From positions 1 to 64,000 of the forward strand of contig NZ_LRRH01000127.1 of assembly GCF_001646785.1 (NCBI RefSeq): DNA of 64,000 nt. Direction: 5' to 3'. Both the position numbers and the translations under genes were made by a program. This document shows, one piece after another, positions 43,375-52,113 of the stretch. Origin of the DNA: Rhodococcus phenolicus. Its GTDB lineage: Bacteria > Actinomycetota > Actinomycetes > Mycobacteriales > Mycobacteriaceae. Below the pieces are notes generated by a model, which was given only the letters and a program-made list of their open reading frames with translations, had not been told where the DNA came from and did no database searches. Position 1 is the first letter of the stretch; each line of letters begins with the position of its first letter.

Positions 43375-44324
43375 GCCGTAGCCTGGACAAACCCACGTCG
43401 GTCGTCGAAGTGGACCCGGCTTCCGATCCGGGTCCCATGGGCGAGCGGCCGCCCGTGGACGAGTTCACTCCCTCTCCGGCAGCAGCGAAGCCGGCCGGGC
43501 GGCGCCGTCGGCGTCGACGCGATGTCGGCGCCGTCCTCGGCGGGTGCTGGCTGGTGCTGATCGTGCTGGCGGCGGTCTTCGTGGACTTGCTGCCACTGCC
43601 TGCCCCGGACGCGATAGGCGACCTGTATTCGCTACCCCCGTTCCAGAATCCCGACCATATCCTCGGCACCGATCAACTCGGCCGCGACCAGCTCAGTCGC
43701 GCACTGTACGGCGCCCGGGTGTCACTGGCGGTGGCAATCGGCGCAACCCTGTTCGCCATGGTGACCGGCACTGCCGCAGGTCTCGTCGCCGGTTACTTCC
43801 GCCGCACATTCGACGTGGTGTTCGACCTGTCCACGAATACAGTGCTCGCCTTCCCCCCTCTCATTCTTCTCATCGCCCTCGTCGCACTTCGCGAGCCCAG
43901 TGCCGTGACACTCGCGATCGGTCTCGGCGTGGTCGGAGCACCGACATTCGCGCGCATCGCCCGCGCCAATACGATCGCCTATGCGGAACGTGAATTCGTC
44001 GTCGCGGCAAAGTCCATGGGTTCGACCAGCACGCGCATCCTGTGGCGCGAGATCCTGCCCAACGCGCTTCTGCCGGTCGTCTCGTTCGCCACTGTGGTCG
44101 CGGCGACACTCGTCGTCGCCGAGGGCTCGCTGAGCTTCCTCGGTCTCGGCGTTCCGCCGCCGGCACCGAGCTGGGGTGGGATGATCGCCGCCGGACGCGA
44201 AAGTCTCTACGAGAACCCTGCTCTGGTGCTCGTCCCGGGCATGTTCTTCTTCCTCACGGTCTTCTCTCTCAATCGGGTCGGCGACTGGGCACGCGGACGT
44301 GTGGGGCGGGAGTCGTCGCTGTGA
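43371..44324 (+). CDS. DppC/OppC-type ABC transporter permease
   Basis: 317 residues. A Pro/Arg-rich cytoplasmic N-terminus of about 50 residues (R-R-R-R-R-R-R), then H-I-L-G-T-D-Q-L-G-R-D, six membrane helices and the EAA loop E-F-V-V-A-A-K-S-M-G. Start overlaps the preceding stop (ATGA); stop overlaps the next start (GTGA). Confidence 0.9.
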   Translation: MSRSLDKPTSVVEVDPASDPGPMGERPPVDEFTPSPAAAKPAGRRRRRRRDVGAVLGGCWLVLIVLAAVFVDLLPLPAPDAIGDLYSLPPFQNPDHILGTDQLGRDQLSRALYGARVSLAVAIGATLFAMVTGTAAGLVAGYFRRTFDVVFDLSTNTVLAFPPLILLIALVALREPSAVTLAIGLGVVGAPTFARIARANTIAYAEREFVVAAKSMGSTSTRILWREILPNALLPVVSFATVVAATLVVAEGSLSFLGLGVPPPAPSWGGMIAAGRESLYENPALVLVPGMFFFLTVFSLNRVGDWARGRVGRESSL

Positions 44325-45451
44325 TCGTCAACGGAAAGGACACCGGTACTGTGCCGGAAGTACTACAGCGGCCGCAGGATACGAAACTCCCGACGTTGTC
44401 GGTGACCGACCTGCGGGTGTGGTTCGACACTCCGCGCGGCATGGTGCGCGCGGTCGACGGCGTCACGCTCGATGTCGCGCCGGGACGCACGCTCGGCATC
44501 GTCGGGGAATCCGGCTCCGGTAAGTCCGTATTGTCGCGCGCCGTGATGAACATCCTTGCCCCCAGCGCCGTTGTGCAGGAGGGCTCACGCATCGAGTTCG
44601 AGGGCCGCGACACCGCGACGCTGGGGCGGGACGAAGCACGAGGGTTATGGGGTGCACAGCTGGCGATGGTCTTCCAGGACCCGATGACGTCTCTCACGCC
44701 CGTCCTGACGATCGGCTCGCAGCTCACCGAGACGCTCCGTCGTCATCTGCCGATGAACAAGGCGGACGCTCTGGCCCGGGCAGAGGAACTGCTGGGATGG
44801 GTGGGTATCCCGGAGCCCCGCAAACGGCTGAATCAGTATCCGCACAATCTGTCCGGGGGTATGCGACAGCGCGTGGTGATCGCCCTGGCGTTGGCCTGCT
44901 CTCCCCGTCTGCTGATCGCCGACGAGCCGACGACAGCGCTGGATGTGACGGTGCAGCACCAGATCCTGAATCTGCTCGAGCGCTTGCAGCACGAACACAA
45001 CATGGCGATGGTGCTGATCACCCACGACCTCGGCGTCGTTGCAGGACGATCCGACGAGATCGCGGTGATGTACGCGGGGCGAGTGGTGGAACAGGCACCG
45101 ACCAGAGTGTTGTTCCGCGAGATGCGGCATCCGTACACTCGCGCGCTGGTGGGCTCGATCCCGCGGATCTCCGATCCCAGTCACACTCGGCTGCGGGCGA
45201 TTCCGGGCCGGCCACCGACCGTCGTCGACCCGCCACCCGGGTGCGCGTTCGCGGCGCGCTGCCCGCACGCGAGACCGCGTTGCCTGGCCGAGACACCCAC
45301 CCTGATCACCGGCGGCACCGTCGGCGACAGGCACCGGCACGCGTGCTTCTTCCCCGTCGGCACGCCCGCCGGGGACGAGGCCTGGACAACCAACTTGAAC
45401 GAAGGACGGACCGCCGCAGGTCTTCCGGTGGACGCGAGGAGTGTGCTCTAG
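44321..45451 (+). CDS. DppD/OppD-type ABC transporter ATPase
   Basis: 376 residues. Walker [10 protein letters not shown]-loop V-F-Q-D-P-M-T-S-L, signature L-S-G-G-M-R-Q-R, Walker B L-L-I-A-D-E-P, switch T-H-D. The C-terminal oligopeptide-type extension has C-A-F-A-A-R-C-P-H and further Cys that may bind a [4Fe-4S] cluster, as known for some OppD/DppD proteins. GTG at 44321. Confidence 0.9.
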   Translation: MIVNGKDTGTVPEVLQRPQDTKLPTLSVTDLRVWFDTPRGMVRAVDGVTLDVAPGRTLGIVGESGSGKSVLSRAVMNILAPSAVVQEGSRIEFEGRDTATLGRDEARGLWGAQLAMVFQDPMTSLTPVLTIGSQLTETLRRHLPMNKADALARAEELLGWVGIPEPRKRLNQYPHNLSGGMRQRVVIALALACSPRLLIADEPTTALDVTVQHQILNLLERLQHEHNMAMVLITHDLGVVAGRSDEIAVMYAGRVVEQAPTRVLFREMRHPYTRALVGSIPRISDPSHTRLRAIPGRPPTVVDPPPGCAFAARCPHARPRCLAETPTLITGGTVGDRHRHACFFPVGTPAGDEAWTTNLNEGRTAAGLPVDARSVL

Positions 45452-46483
45452 ATGGCGGGAACAGGAACAGCGCACCTGCGTGAGGCGGAGAGCGACGAGC
45501 TGCTGCTCACCGTCCGCAATCTGGTCGTGGAGTACGACACCGGACGCACAGGAAAGGTGCAGGCGGTCTCCGATGTCAGCTTCGACATCAAACGAGGCGA
45601 GACACTGGGCGTGGTCGGCGAATCCGGCTGTGGCAAGTCCACCGTTGCCAAGGCCGTCATGCAGCTCCCGCCGCCGACGGCCGGTGAGGTGAAGTTCAAG
45701 GGCGTCGACCTGGCCGCCATGTCTCCCCGCGAACTGCGGGCGGCGCGCCGAACACTTCAGATGATCTTCCAGGACCCCATATCGTCTCTGAATCCGCTGC
45801 GCAAGGTACGCCACATCGTCGCCGAGGGGCTCGATGTGGCGCGCGGCCACAGCCGCGCCGAGAAGCAGGCGAAGGTCGACGACATCCTCTCCGTGGTCGG
45901 ACTCGACCCGGCCGCCGCGGGTGACCGACGGCCACACGAGTTCTCCGGTGGCCAGTGCCAGCGCATTTCGATCGCTCGTGCCGTGGTCGTCGAACCGGAA
46001 CTGGTGATCTGCGACGAGCCGGTCTCCGCCCTCGACGTCTCGGTCCAGGCCCAGATCCTCAATCTTCTCGAGGACATGAAGGAACGCTATGGTCTCACCC
46101 TGTTGTTCATCGCCCACGATCTTGCCGTGGTCAAGAACGTCAGCGACCGCGTGATGGTGATGTATCTGGGAAAACTCTGCGAGGTCGCCTCCCCCGACGC
46201 GCTCTACGCTGCGCCGCTGCACCCGTACACCGAGGCGTTGTTGTCGGCGATCCCCGAACCCGACCCGGAGGTGGTGCCCACGGACAACGCACTGTCGGGA
46301 GACCTGCCCTCGCCCATCGATCCGCCGAGCGGATGCCGCTTTCGCACCCGCTGTCCCCGGGCCGCTGCGGTCTGCGCCGAGCAGGAACCGCAGATGCGGG
46401 AGGTGCGTCACCGGCATTTCGTCGCTTGCCATTTCCCCTTGGACGCCGATCTCGTCCGGGCGGCGGAAGGAGTTGCATCCTGA
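45452..46483 (+). CDS. DppF/OppF-type ABC transporter ATPase
   Basis: 343 residues. Walker A G-E-S-G-C-G-K-S-T, Q-loop I-F-Q-D-P, signature F-S-G-G-Q-C-Q-R, Walker B L-V-I-C-D-E-P, switch A-H-D, and the C-terminal C-R-F-R-T-R-C-P cysteine segment. ATG immediately follows the previous TAG. The signature LSGGQ is changed to FSGGQ, as in many DppF proteins. Confidence 0.9.
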   Translation: MAGTGTAHLREAESDELLLTVRNLVVEYDTGRTGKVQAVSDVSFDIKRGETLGVVGESGCGKSTVAKAVMQLPPPTAGEVKFKGVDLAAMSPRELRAARRTLQMIFQDPISSLNPLRKVRHIVAEGLDVARGHSRAEKQAKVDDILSVVGLDPAAAGDRRPHEFSGGQCQRISIARAVVVEPELVICDEPVSALDVSVQAQILNLLEDMKERYGLTLLFIAHDLAVVKNVSDRVMVMYLGKLCEVASPDALYAAPLHPYTEALLSAIPEPDPEVVPTDNALSGDLPSPIDPPSGCRFRTRCPRAAAVCAEQEPQMREVRHRHFVACHFPLDADLVRAAEGVAS

Positions 46484-47532
46484 TGAAAGAGCATCCCATG
46501 ATTCCGGCCGCACGTCCCCGATTCGTCGAAGATATCTACACGCCGGACGAGCAGGCCGTTCTCTTCGACATCATCCGCACCCGCGGTCCGTGGCGGCTCA
46601 TCGCAGCACAACACTTCTCGTCGGCTGAGGAATTCCTGGCTGTAGCCGGTGGCAGGAACCACACTCGGATGTCCGCCCCGGCACTCTCCGACTTCTTGAC
46701 ACCGACGTTCCGAGGCTACATCGGCAACTACGGCACGGTGCTCGAGCAATCAGCGCACGACATCTACTACAGCCGACGGCTTCTCGACATGATCAAGTCC
46801 ATGCACGGAGCGTCGTACGCGGTTCCGAACAGCTTCCTGTTCAATCTGCGCGCTCCCGCACACAGTTTCGATGCGGGACATTTCGACAGCCCGAGCTGGC
46901 GTGGAATGGACAAGTTCAACACCCCCACCTGGTTGTTGAGCGTGATGGCGAAGTCCGGGCTCTTCGACCGGTGGGAACTGCGATCTGGCCAGGTGATCGC
47001 CTACTACTACGACTCGGACGTCGACGGTGGATTCACCTACTGGCCCGAGGGTCCCGACGCGCCCCCGGCCCGGTATCCGGCACCGTTCCGGAACAGCGGC
47101 ATCCTCACCCACAACGAGAAGATGTTCCACCGGGGAGAAGCCAGTGGCCCTCGCCACATGCGGTCGGTTCCCGATTTGCAGCTCGATTCGGCGATCCACG
47201 GAGTGGGCGACTCCGAATGGGCGATCTGCAACGGCGACGAGGAGATTGCACGCTATCACGACCGCCATATGCGCTTCCTTTTTCACTACGGCGCGTTCGT
47301 GTTCGACGACATGGCGGAACTCCGTCGCTATTTCGAGCACACCGATGATCTGGACCTCGATACCGCGGTAGCGATTTTCACGGACGATCTTCGCGGTCGT
47401 GGGATCCGGTGCCCGGAGCCCACCGATCCCTTGCATGATCGTGACTTCGTCTCGGTACTCAACAGTGCATACGCGATGGCGCCGGCCGAGTATCCGGCCG
47501 AAGCGCCGTTGGATGTCCCGAACACGGCATGA
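46483..47532 (+). CDS. Uncharacterised protein with HxD...H pattern, possible Fe(II)/2OG-type oxygenase (copy 2)
   Basis: 349 residues, paralogue of 35897-36940. Shared blocks: G-P-W-R-L-I, H-S-F-D-A-G-H-F-D (127-135), F-N-T-P-T-W-L-L, S-D-V-D-G-G-F-T-Y-W-P and M-F-H-R-G-E-A. Candidate metal triad is His133, Asp135 and His216. Both copies end A-M-A-P-x-E-Y-P-A-E-A-P-L-D-V. The ATG overlaps the DppF stop (TGATG) with GGAAGGAG upstream, so it is co-expressed with the importer and may act on the imported compound. Alternative: a cupin-like binding or structural protein. Confidence 0.77.
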   Translation: MKEHPMIPAARPRFVEDIYTPDEQAVLFDIIRTRGPWRLIAAQHFSSAEEFLAVAGGRNHTRMSAPALSDFLTPTFRGYIGNYGTVLEQSAHDIYYSRRLLDMIKSMHGASYAVPNSFLFNLRAPAHSFDAGHFDSPSWRGMDKFNTPTWLLSVMAKSGLFDRWELRSGQVIAYYYDSDVDGGFTYWPEGPDAPPARYPAPFRNSGILTHNEKMFHRGEASGPRHMRSVPDLQLDSAIHGVGDSEWAICNGDEEIARYHDRHMRFLFHYGAFVFDDMAELRRYFEHTDDLDLDTAVAIFTDDLRGRGIRCPEPTDPLHDRDFVSVLNSAYAMAPAEYPAEAPLDVPNTA

Positions 47533-47542
47533 TCCGGTTCAC

Positions 47543-47582
47543 GGCTCGAAGCGATTCCGGCGGACCGGGACCGCTTCGAGCC
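47543..47582. terminator. Hairpin terminator between convergent genes
   Basis: 11-bp perfect outer stem (47543-47553 with 47572-47582); the 18-base loop contains a second CCGG/CCGG stem. Confidence 0.65.
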
Positions 47583-47594
47583 CGTGGCCGGACG

Positions 47595-48473
47595 TCACCG
47601 AATCTCGTCCATGATGTGCGGAAGGTCCTGCGGCACACGAGACGTGAATACGGGGTCGCGCTTCTCGAGAAACGCGGAGACACCTTCCTTGCCGTCGCCG
47701 ACACTCGTGTAGAACATAGCGAGGGATTCTCGTCTGTGCGCTGCCAGCGGCGACGACTCGGCACTGTTTCGGTACATCATCCGACGCGTGAGGGCGGTCG
47801 CAACCCGGGACCTGCCGTCGACGAATCGGTGAGCGAGCGCGCGGGCGGCCGGAAGCAGGTCTTCCTGTGCATGGACGGAGCGGATCAGGCCGAGTTCCTT
47901 CGCGGTCGTTGCATCGACGATATCCGCGGAATAGACCAGTTCCAGAGCATTCTGCATCCCGACCACACGAGGCAGGAACCAGGTCGAGCAGGCTTCGGGC
48001 ACGATACCCAGACGACCGAACACGAACCCGATCCGCGCCGACTCCGAAGCCAGGCGGAAGTCCATCGGCAGCGTCATCGTCGCCCCGATCCCGACCGCCG
48101 GGCCGTTGATCGCGGCGATCACCGGCTTCGGGCACGCGTGGATCGCCAACGATACGCGGCCGCCGGTGTCTCGGACGCCACGGACGATGTCCGGATCGTC
48201 GAACCGTTCGACCATGTCGTCGACGGTCGGCCTGAGAGTCTCGTCCAGCCCGAAGACATTTCCTTCGTTCGACAGATCCATGCCGGCGCAGAATGCCCGC
48301 CCCGCTCCCGTGACGACGACGGCGGCGACGGCGTCGTCCTCGGCCGCTTCACCGAACGCCGCCTCGAGATCGTCGGCCATCCCGACGGTGAAGGCATTGA
48401 GGTTGCCCGGCCGGTTCAACGTCAGGGTGAGGATTCCGTCCTCGACATCGAAGATCACGGTGTCGCCGTGCAT
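47595..48473 (-). CDS. Enoyl-CoA hydratase/isomerase family protein
   Basis: 292-residue crotonase-fold protein: N-R-P-G-N-L-N-A-F-T, oxyanion loop F-C-A-G-M-D-L, G-P-A-V-G-I-G-A-T-M-T and R-L-G-I-V-P-E-A-C-S-T-W-F-L-P. One catalytic-type Glu is kept (in V-P-E) while the second position is not obvious, a pattern often seen in isomerases. Follows the FAD dehydrogenase by 2 bases, so it is co-transcribed. Probable step in beta-oxidation of a steroid-derived acyl-CoA (inferred). Confidence 0.83.
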   Translation of the reverse strand: MHGDTVIFDVEDGILTLTLNRPGNLNAFTVGMADDLEAAFGEAAEDDAVAAVVVTGAGRAFCAGMDLSNEGNVFGLDETLRPTVDDMVERFDDPDIVRGVRDTGGRVSLAIHACPKPVIAAINGPAVGIGATMTLPMDFRLASESARIGFVFGRLGIVPEACSTWFLPRVVGMQNALELVYSADIVDATTAKELGLIRSVHAQEDLLPAARALAHRFVDGRSRVATALTRRMMYRNSAESSPLAAHRRESLAMFYTSVGDGKEGVSAFLEKRDPVFTSRVPQDLPHIMDEIR

Positions 48474-48475
48474 GA

Positions 48476-49945
48476 TCAGTCCCCGTCCACAGGTCCGCGT
48501 GCGGCACCGATTCCGGCGCGGCGACCGAAGAAGCTGCCGTCACCGAGACTGGCACCACTGGCGTATCCACCGGCACAGACACCGGCCGTACACCGGCCGG
48601 CAGCAAAGAGGCCCGGTATGGGTTCTCCCGACACATGGAGCACCTCGGAGTCCACGCTCGTCTTCAGGCCGCCCAGGGGAAATCCGCTCGTCATTCCACG
48701 CAGGTCGAACGCGGCGATCGGCGTCCCGATGGGCTTCACCCATTCGGCCTTCTTGGAGAACAACGGATCGGCCCCGGTTGCAGCGTGCCGGTTGTAGAGA
48801 TCCACCGTCGAGGTCAGGGCGCCGGCGGGCAGTCCCATCTCCGACTCGAGCTCCACGGCGGATTCGCACACCCAGGTCGGTTGCGGACCGGGAATTCCGG
48901 GACTCAGAGCTTCGTCATGCGCGGCCTGATCGATGATCAGGAACGCCTCGTTGTTCTGCTGGAACAACATCGCCTGTCCGATCCTGCCCGGATAGGTGTC
49001 CTCGGCGATGAATCGCTGACCGTACGCGTTGACGAGAATGCCCCGGACCATCAGTCCGGGCACGGTATGAACCGCGACCTCGGCTGCGTCCATGTGTGCC
49101 GTCGCAGCGCCCAGCGCCTGCCCGATCCGGATCGCCCGGCCGTCGTGCGCTTCGACAGCAGAGCCCGGCCGCCCCACGAGCACGGGGGCGTGATCGCGCA
49201 CCATTTCCTCGTCGAAGGCGAAACTGCCCATCGCGAGCACGACGCCCCGCCGAGCACGAACGGTGATCGGCTTGCCGTAACGTCGAGCGACGACACCCAC
49301 CACCCGCCCCTTGTCGTCCACGACGACCGTCTGGACCCGGATATCGTATTCTGCTGCGACCCCGAGCTTCTCGGCTGTCTCGACCAGTGGCTTCATCAGC
49401 ATGTACCCGCCGCCGCGTTCCCCGGTCCTCTTGTTGTCCATCCGGGGGAGATGTCCGCGCGGTGCCGGTGGGATCATGTCCTTGAACGGTGCCGCGTTCT
49501 CACCCCCGGAGTACATCAGTCCTTCGTCGTGGGCGGGTTCCCAGCCGGGTTCGCCCCAGAATTCCTCCTTGAACGGCACCCCTGCTTCCACGAGCCAGTT
49601 GTAATGGTCGACGCTTCCTTCGCAATAGGCATCGATCTTCGCTTCGTCGGTGGACGGACCGAGTGCGGCTTTCATGAACGCTTTCATGTTCTCGACCGAG
49701 TCGTCGAATCCACATGCCTTCTGTAGCGGTGTCCCTCCCCCGAGGTAGATGAAGCCGCCGGCCATCGATGCAGCACCACCCCACCCGCCGGATCGTTCGA
49801 GCACCAGCACCTCGGCACCCGCGCGCGCGGCTTCGACCGCTGCGGCGACGCCCGCAATTCCGTAGCCGGCGACGACGACGTCGGCGGTGAGATCCCAGTC
49901 CGAAATCTCTGATTCGAGAACCGGACGGACCGTATCAGCAAGCAT
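48476..49945 (-). CDS. FAD-dependent dehydrogenase of the KstD/fumarate reductase superfamily
   Basis: 489 residues. FAD motif V-V-A-G-Y-G-I-A-G (residues about 24-32), L-E-R-S-G-G-W-G-G-A-A, and R-G-V-V-L-A-M-G-S-F-A. The C-terminal FAD segment is C-A-G-G-Y-A-S-G-A-S-L-G-D-G-S-F-F-G, without the Y-P-G-x-G tyrosine motif of delta-1-KstD. It is therefore not expected to be a standard KstD; it may desaturate or reduce a different ring or side-chain bond. ATG at 49945 is chosen because the upstream frame overlaps regulon box H. First gene of a two-gene unit with enoyl-CoA hydratase. Confidence 0.82.
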   Translation of the reverse strand: MLADTVRPVLESEISDWDLTADVVVAGYGIAGVAAAVEAARAGAEVLVLERSGGWGGAASMAGGFIYLGGGTPLQKACGFDDSVENMKAFMKAALGPSTDEAKIDAYCEGSVDHYNWLVEAGVPFKEEFWGEPGWEPAHDEGLMYSGGENAAPFKDMIPPAPRGHLPRMDNKRTGERGGGYMLMKPLVETAEKLGVAAEYDIRVQTVVVDDKGRVVGVVARRYGKPITVRARRGVVLAMGSFAFDEEMVRDHAPVLVGRPGSAVEAHDGRAIRIGQALGAATAHMDAAEVAVHTVPGLMVRGILVNAYGQRFIAEDTYPGRIGQAMLFQQNNEAFLIIDQAAHDEALSPGIPGPQPTWVCESAVELESEMGLPAGALTSTVDLYNRHAATGADPLFSKKAEWVKPIGTPIAAFDLRGMTSGFPLGGLKTSVDSEVLHVSGEPIPGLFAAGRCTAGVCAGGYASGASLGDGSFFGRRAGIGAARGPVDGD

Positions 49946-50021
49946 GTGAATCTCCTCGACGTCCCGCGGATGCACCAGCGGCCGCACGGTCTCACCAACG
50001 TTCCGCCGGACGGGAGCTTTT

Positions 50022-50035
50022 CTCCCACTGAGCGG
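50022..50035 (-). promoter_or_regulatory. Regulon box H, between FAD dehydrogenase and MFS genes
   Basis: Gene-sense (minus) CCGCTCAGTGGGAG, then AAAAGCTCCCGTCCGGCGG. Located 77-90 bases before the dehydrogenase start and about 145 bases before the divergent MFS start. Confidence 0.65.
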
Positions 50036-50178
50036 TCCACGGAGGCGGCATTCGGGAGAGCCACCGCGGAGACTCGGTCCGGCCGTCCTTCGCACGGCAC
50101 GATGCGTGCATTGTCACGTCGGAACCGGCGCGCTCGACTACGGAAGCCGCGCTCGACCCGCACAAAGGAGAACAATCG

Positions 50179-51666
50179 ATGTCCGACCCCGCAAGGCAGG
50201 CAGCCGCAGGTGTCCCCGATCGTGCGACGGTGCCGAGATCCTCGTTCCTGGTCATCACCGCCCTGGTCCTCGCGGAATGCGTGAGTGCCTTCGAGGCCGG
50301 CATGGTCTTCATCGCCCTCCCACGATTCGGGGAGATCTTCGGGGCCCCCGCATCCACGACCGGGTGGGCTGTGACCGCCTACATGCTCGTAGCTGCAACC
50401 ACAGCGTTGGTGGGTGGCCGGCTCGGCGATATGTACGGCCGCAAGAGGGTTCTCATCATCGCGATGATGGTGTCGATACTCGGGTCCGTCATCAGCGTGT
50501 TCGGCGACTCGATGGGCGCGATCATCCTCGGCCGAGGTGTGCAGGGCGCCGCCGGTGCGATTCTGCCGCTCTGCTACGGCCTCGCACGTGAGGTGTTGCC
50601 CCCGGCGAAGGTGTCCCTGGCAGTCGGCTACATCAGCGGCGCGGCACTTCTCGCAGGCTCGGGCGGTTACTTCATCGCGGGAGTGCTCCTGGACGTGGCC
50701 GACTGGCACATGATCTTCGTCTTTGCTGCCGTGCTCGCCCTCGTGGCGTCTGCCGTGGCCGCGTTCGCCCTGCCCGGCACCCACACCCGCGGGGAACTGC
50801 CGCGCTTCGATTATCTGGGTGCCGCACTGTTGACACCCGGCCTGGTCGCACTTCTCTTCGGCATCACCCAAGGGCCGAAGTGGGGATGGACCAGTCTCGG
50901 TGTCGTCGGGCTCATCGGCGGTGGCGTTGTGATCCTCGCCGGGTGGACCGTGTGGGAACTGCGTCAGAGCGATCCCCTCGTCAACCTCCGTGCCCTCGCC
51001 AGCAAGAGGATGGCACTCAATCTGATTGCGGTGTCCGTGCTCTCCCTCGGGCCTGTCGGAGCCGTGCAGATCGTCACCCCGCTGATTCTCCAGGCACCGG
51101 CCACCCTTCCCGTCGGACTCGGCGCCTCGGCGAGCATGGCGGGTCTCGTCGGTGGTGTAGGTGCGATCATCGGTTTCGCCGCCGCTCCGGTCGCCGGCGT
51201 GGTCGCCGGACGCTGGGGTGGCCGAAGCGCGTTCCTCGTCGGGGCCGCGCTGTTCGCCGTCGCGAATCTCATGATCCTCGTCGGTCACAAATCCATGCCC
51301 GTCATGATCGGCGTTTTCGTAGTCGGCGCTGTTGCAACGGCATTCGCCTACACCGGCTACCCGAAGATCGTCATCGAGTCCGTCCCCGAGGACGTCACCA
51401 GCGTCACGACCGGTGTCCTGGCCACCGCCCGGCAGGCCTTTTCGGCGGTGAGCGTAGCCATCGTCTCGGTCATGCTCTCCCTGTGGACCGTGCCGGAAAC
51501 GACCATGCCCACAACGGCATCGCTGAACCTTGCTGTCGGATGGTTCATCGCATGTTCGTTGATCGTTGTGGCGATCTGTCTGTTCATCGGTCGGCCGCAG
51601 TCCTCCGGCGGGACCGCCGACGGCACGAAATCCGGGGAGATCGCAGCTTCGGCCACTTCCGCCTGA
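50179..51666 (+). CDS. Major facilitator superfamily transporter (DHA2-like)
   Basis: 495 residues, about 14 predicted membrane helices. Motif A-like G-G-R-L-G-D-M-Y-G-R-K-R between helices 2 and 3, G-R-G-V-Q-G-A-A-G-A in helix 4 and Gly/Ala-rich A-G-S-G-G-Y in helix 5, as in 14-TM proton-driven exporters. In this region it may export or import steroid intermediates, or protect against them (inferred). ATG at 50179 is preceded by AAAGGAG. Confidence 0.87.
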   Translation: MSDPARQAAAGVPDRATVPRSSFLVITALVLAECVSAFEAGMVFIALPRFGEIFGAPASTTGWAVTAYMLVAATTALVGGRLGDMYGRKRVLIIAMMVSILGSVISVFGDSMGAIILGRGVQGAAGAILPLCYGLAREVLPPAKVSLAVGYISGAALLAGSGGYFIAGVLLDVADWHMIFVFAAVLALVASAVAAFALPGTHTRGELPRFDYLGAALLTPGLVALLFGITQGPKWGWTSLGVVGLIGGGVVILAGWTVWELRQSDPLVNLRALASKRMALNLIAVSVLSLGPVGAVQIVTPLILQAPATLPVGLGASASMAGLVGGVGAIIGFAAAPVAGVVAGRWGGRSAFLVGAALFAVANLMILVGHKSMPVMIGVFVVGAVATAFAYTGYPKIVIESVPEDVTSVTTGVLATARQAFSAVSVAIVSVMLSLWTVPETTMPTTASLNLAVGWFIACSLIVVAICLFIGRPQSSGGTADGTKSGEIAASATSA

Positions 51667-51699
51667 CCGTTGCACCGCATCGTTCCTGATGCTGCGGTA

Positions 51700-51730
51700 G
51701 GTTCCTCTCCCGCGAGGCGGGAGAGGAACC
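51700..51730. terminator. Perfect hairpin after the MFS gene
   Basis: 14-bp perfect stem (51700-51713 with 51717-51730) with a GAG loop, extendable by several pairs. Lies 34 bases after the MFS stop and 36 before the next start, so it may terminate or attenuate transcription within the gene row. Confidence 0.65.
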
Positions 51731-51765
51731 TGCCCAGGGCATTTCGCAACCGTAGGGTTCCGGAC

Positions 51766-52113
51766 ATGGCAGACGAGACGATATACGTGGTCGACCGTGT
51801 GGTCACCAAACCCGGATGTGCGCGCAAGTTCGTCGAGGCATACGTCGCAGAGTACGTACCGGGTGGACGCCGGCGCGGGATGACACTCGACCGGATTCTC
51901 GTCAGTCCTCCCGTGTGGTTCGACGAGGACTGCAATACGGTCACCATCACATGGACCGTCGACGGCGTCCGCTCCTGGTGGGAAATGACGCGTCGGAGCC
52001 GGCAGGACCCGACGCTCGGTGAGTGGTGGTCGAGCATGGACGAATTGATCGCGGAACGAACCCGAACGATGGCAGCCGAGGCCGACGACATCGAAGGACT
52101 GAGCAATGTATAA
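51766..52113 (+). CDS. Small protein, possible dimeric alpha/beta-barrel fold
   Basis: 115 residues. Opens with I-Y-V-V-D-R-V-V-T-K-P-G-C-A-R-K-F-V-E-A-Y, has T-V-T-I-T-W-T-V-D-G and a Trp-rich helix (S-W-W-E-M, E-W-W-S-S-M). The alternating beta-alpha-beta layout and length resemble EthD/Dabb/NIPSNAP-like dimeric barrels, but I cannot name a family. It overlaps the Dabb gene by 8 bases, so the two are coupled and may form one complex. ATG at 51766 is taken as the start because the fold begins there; the frame upstream covers the hairpin. Confidence 0.68.
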   Translation: MADETIYVVDRVVTKPGCARKFVEAYVAEYVPGGRRRGMTLDRILVSPPVWFDEDCNTVTITWTVDGVRSWWEMTRRSRQDPTLGEWWSSMDELIAERTRTMAAEADDIEGLSNV

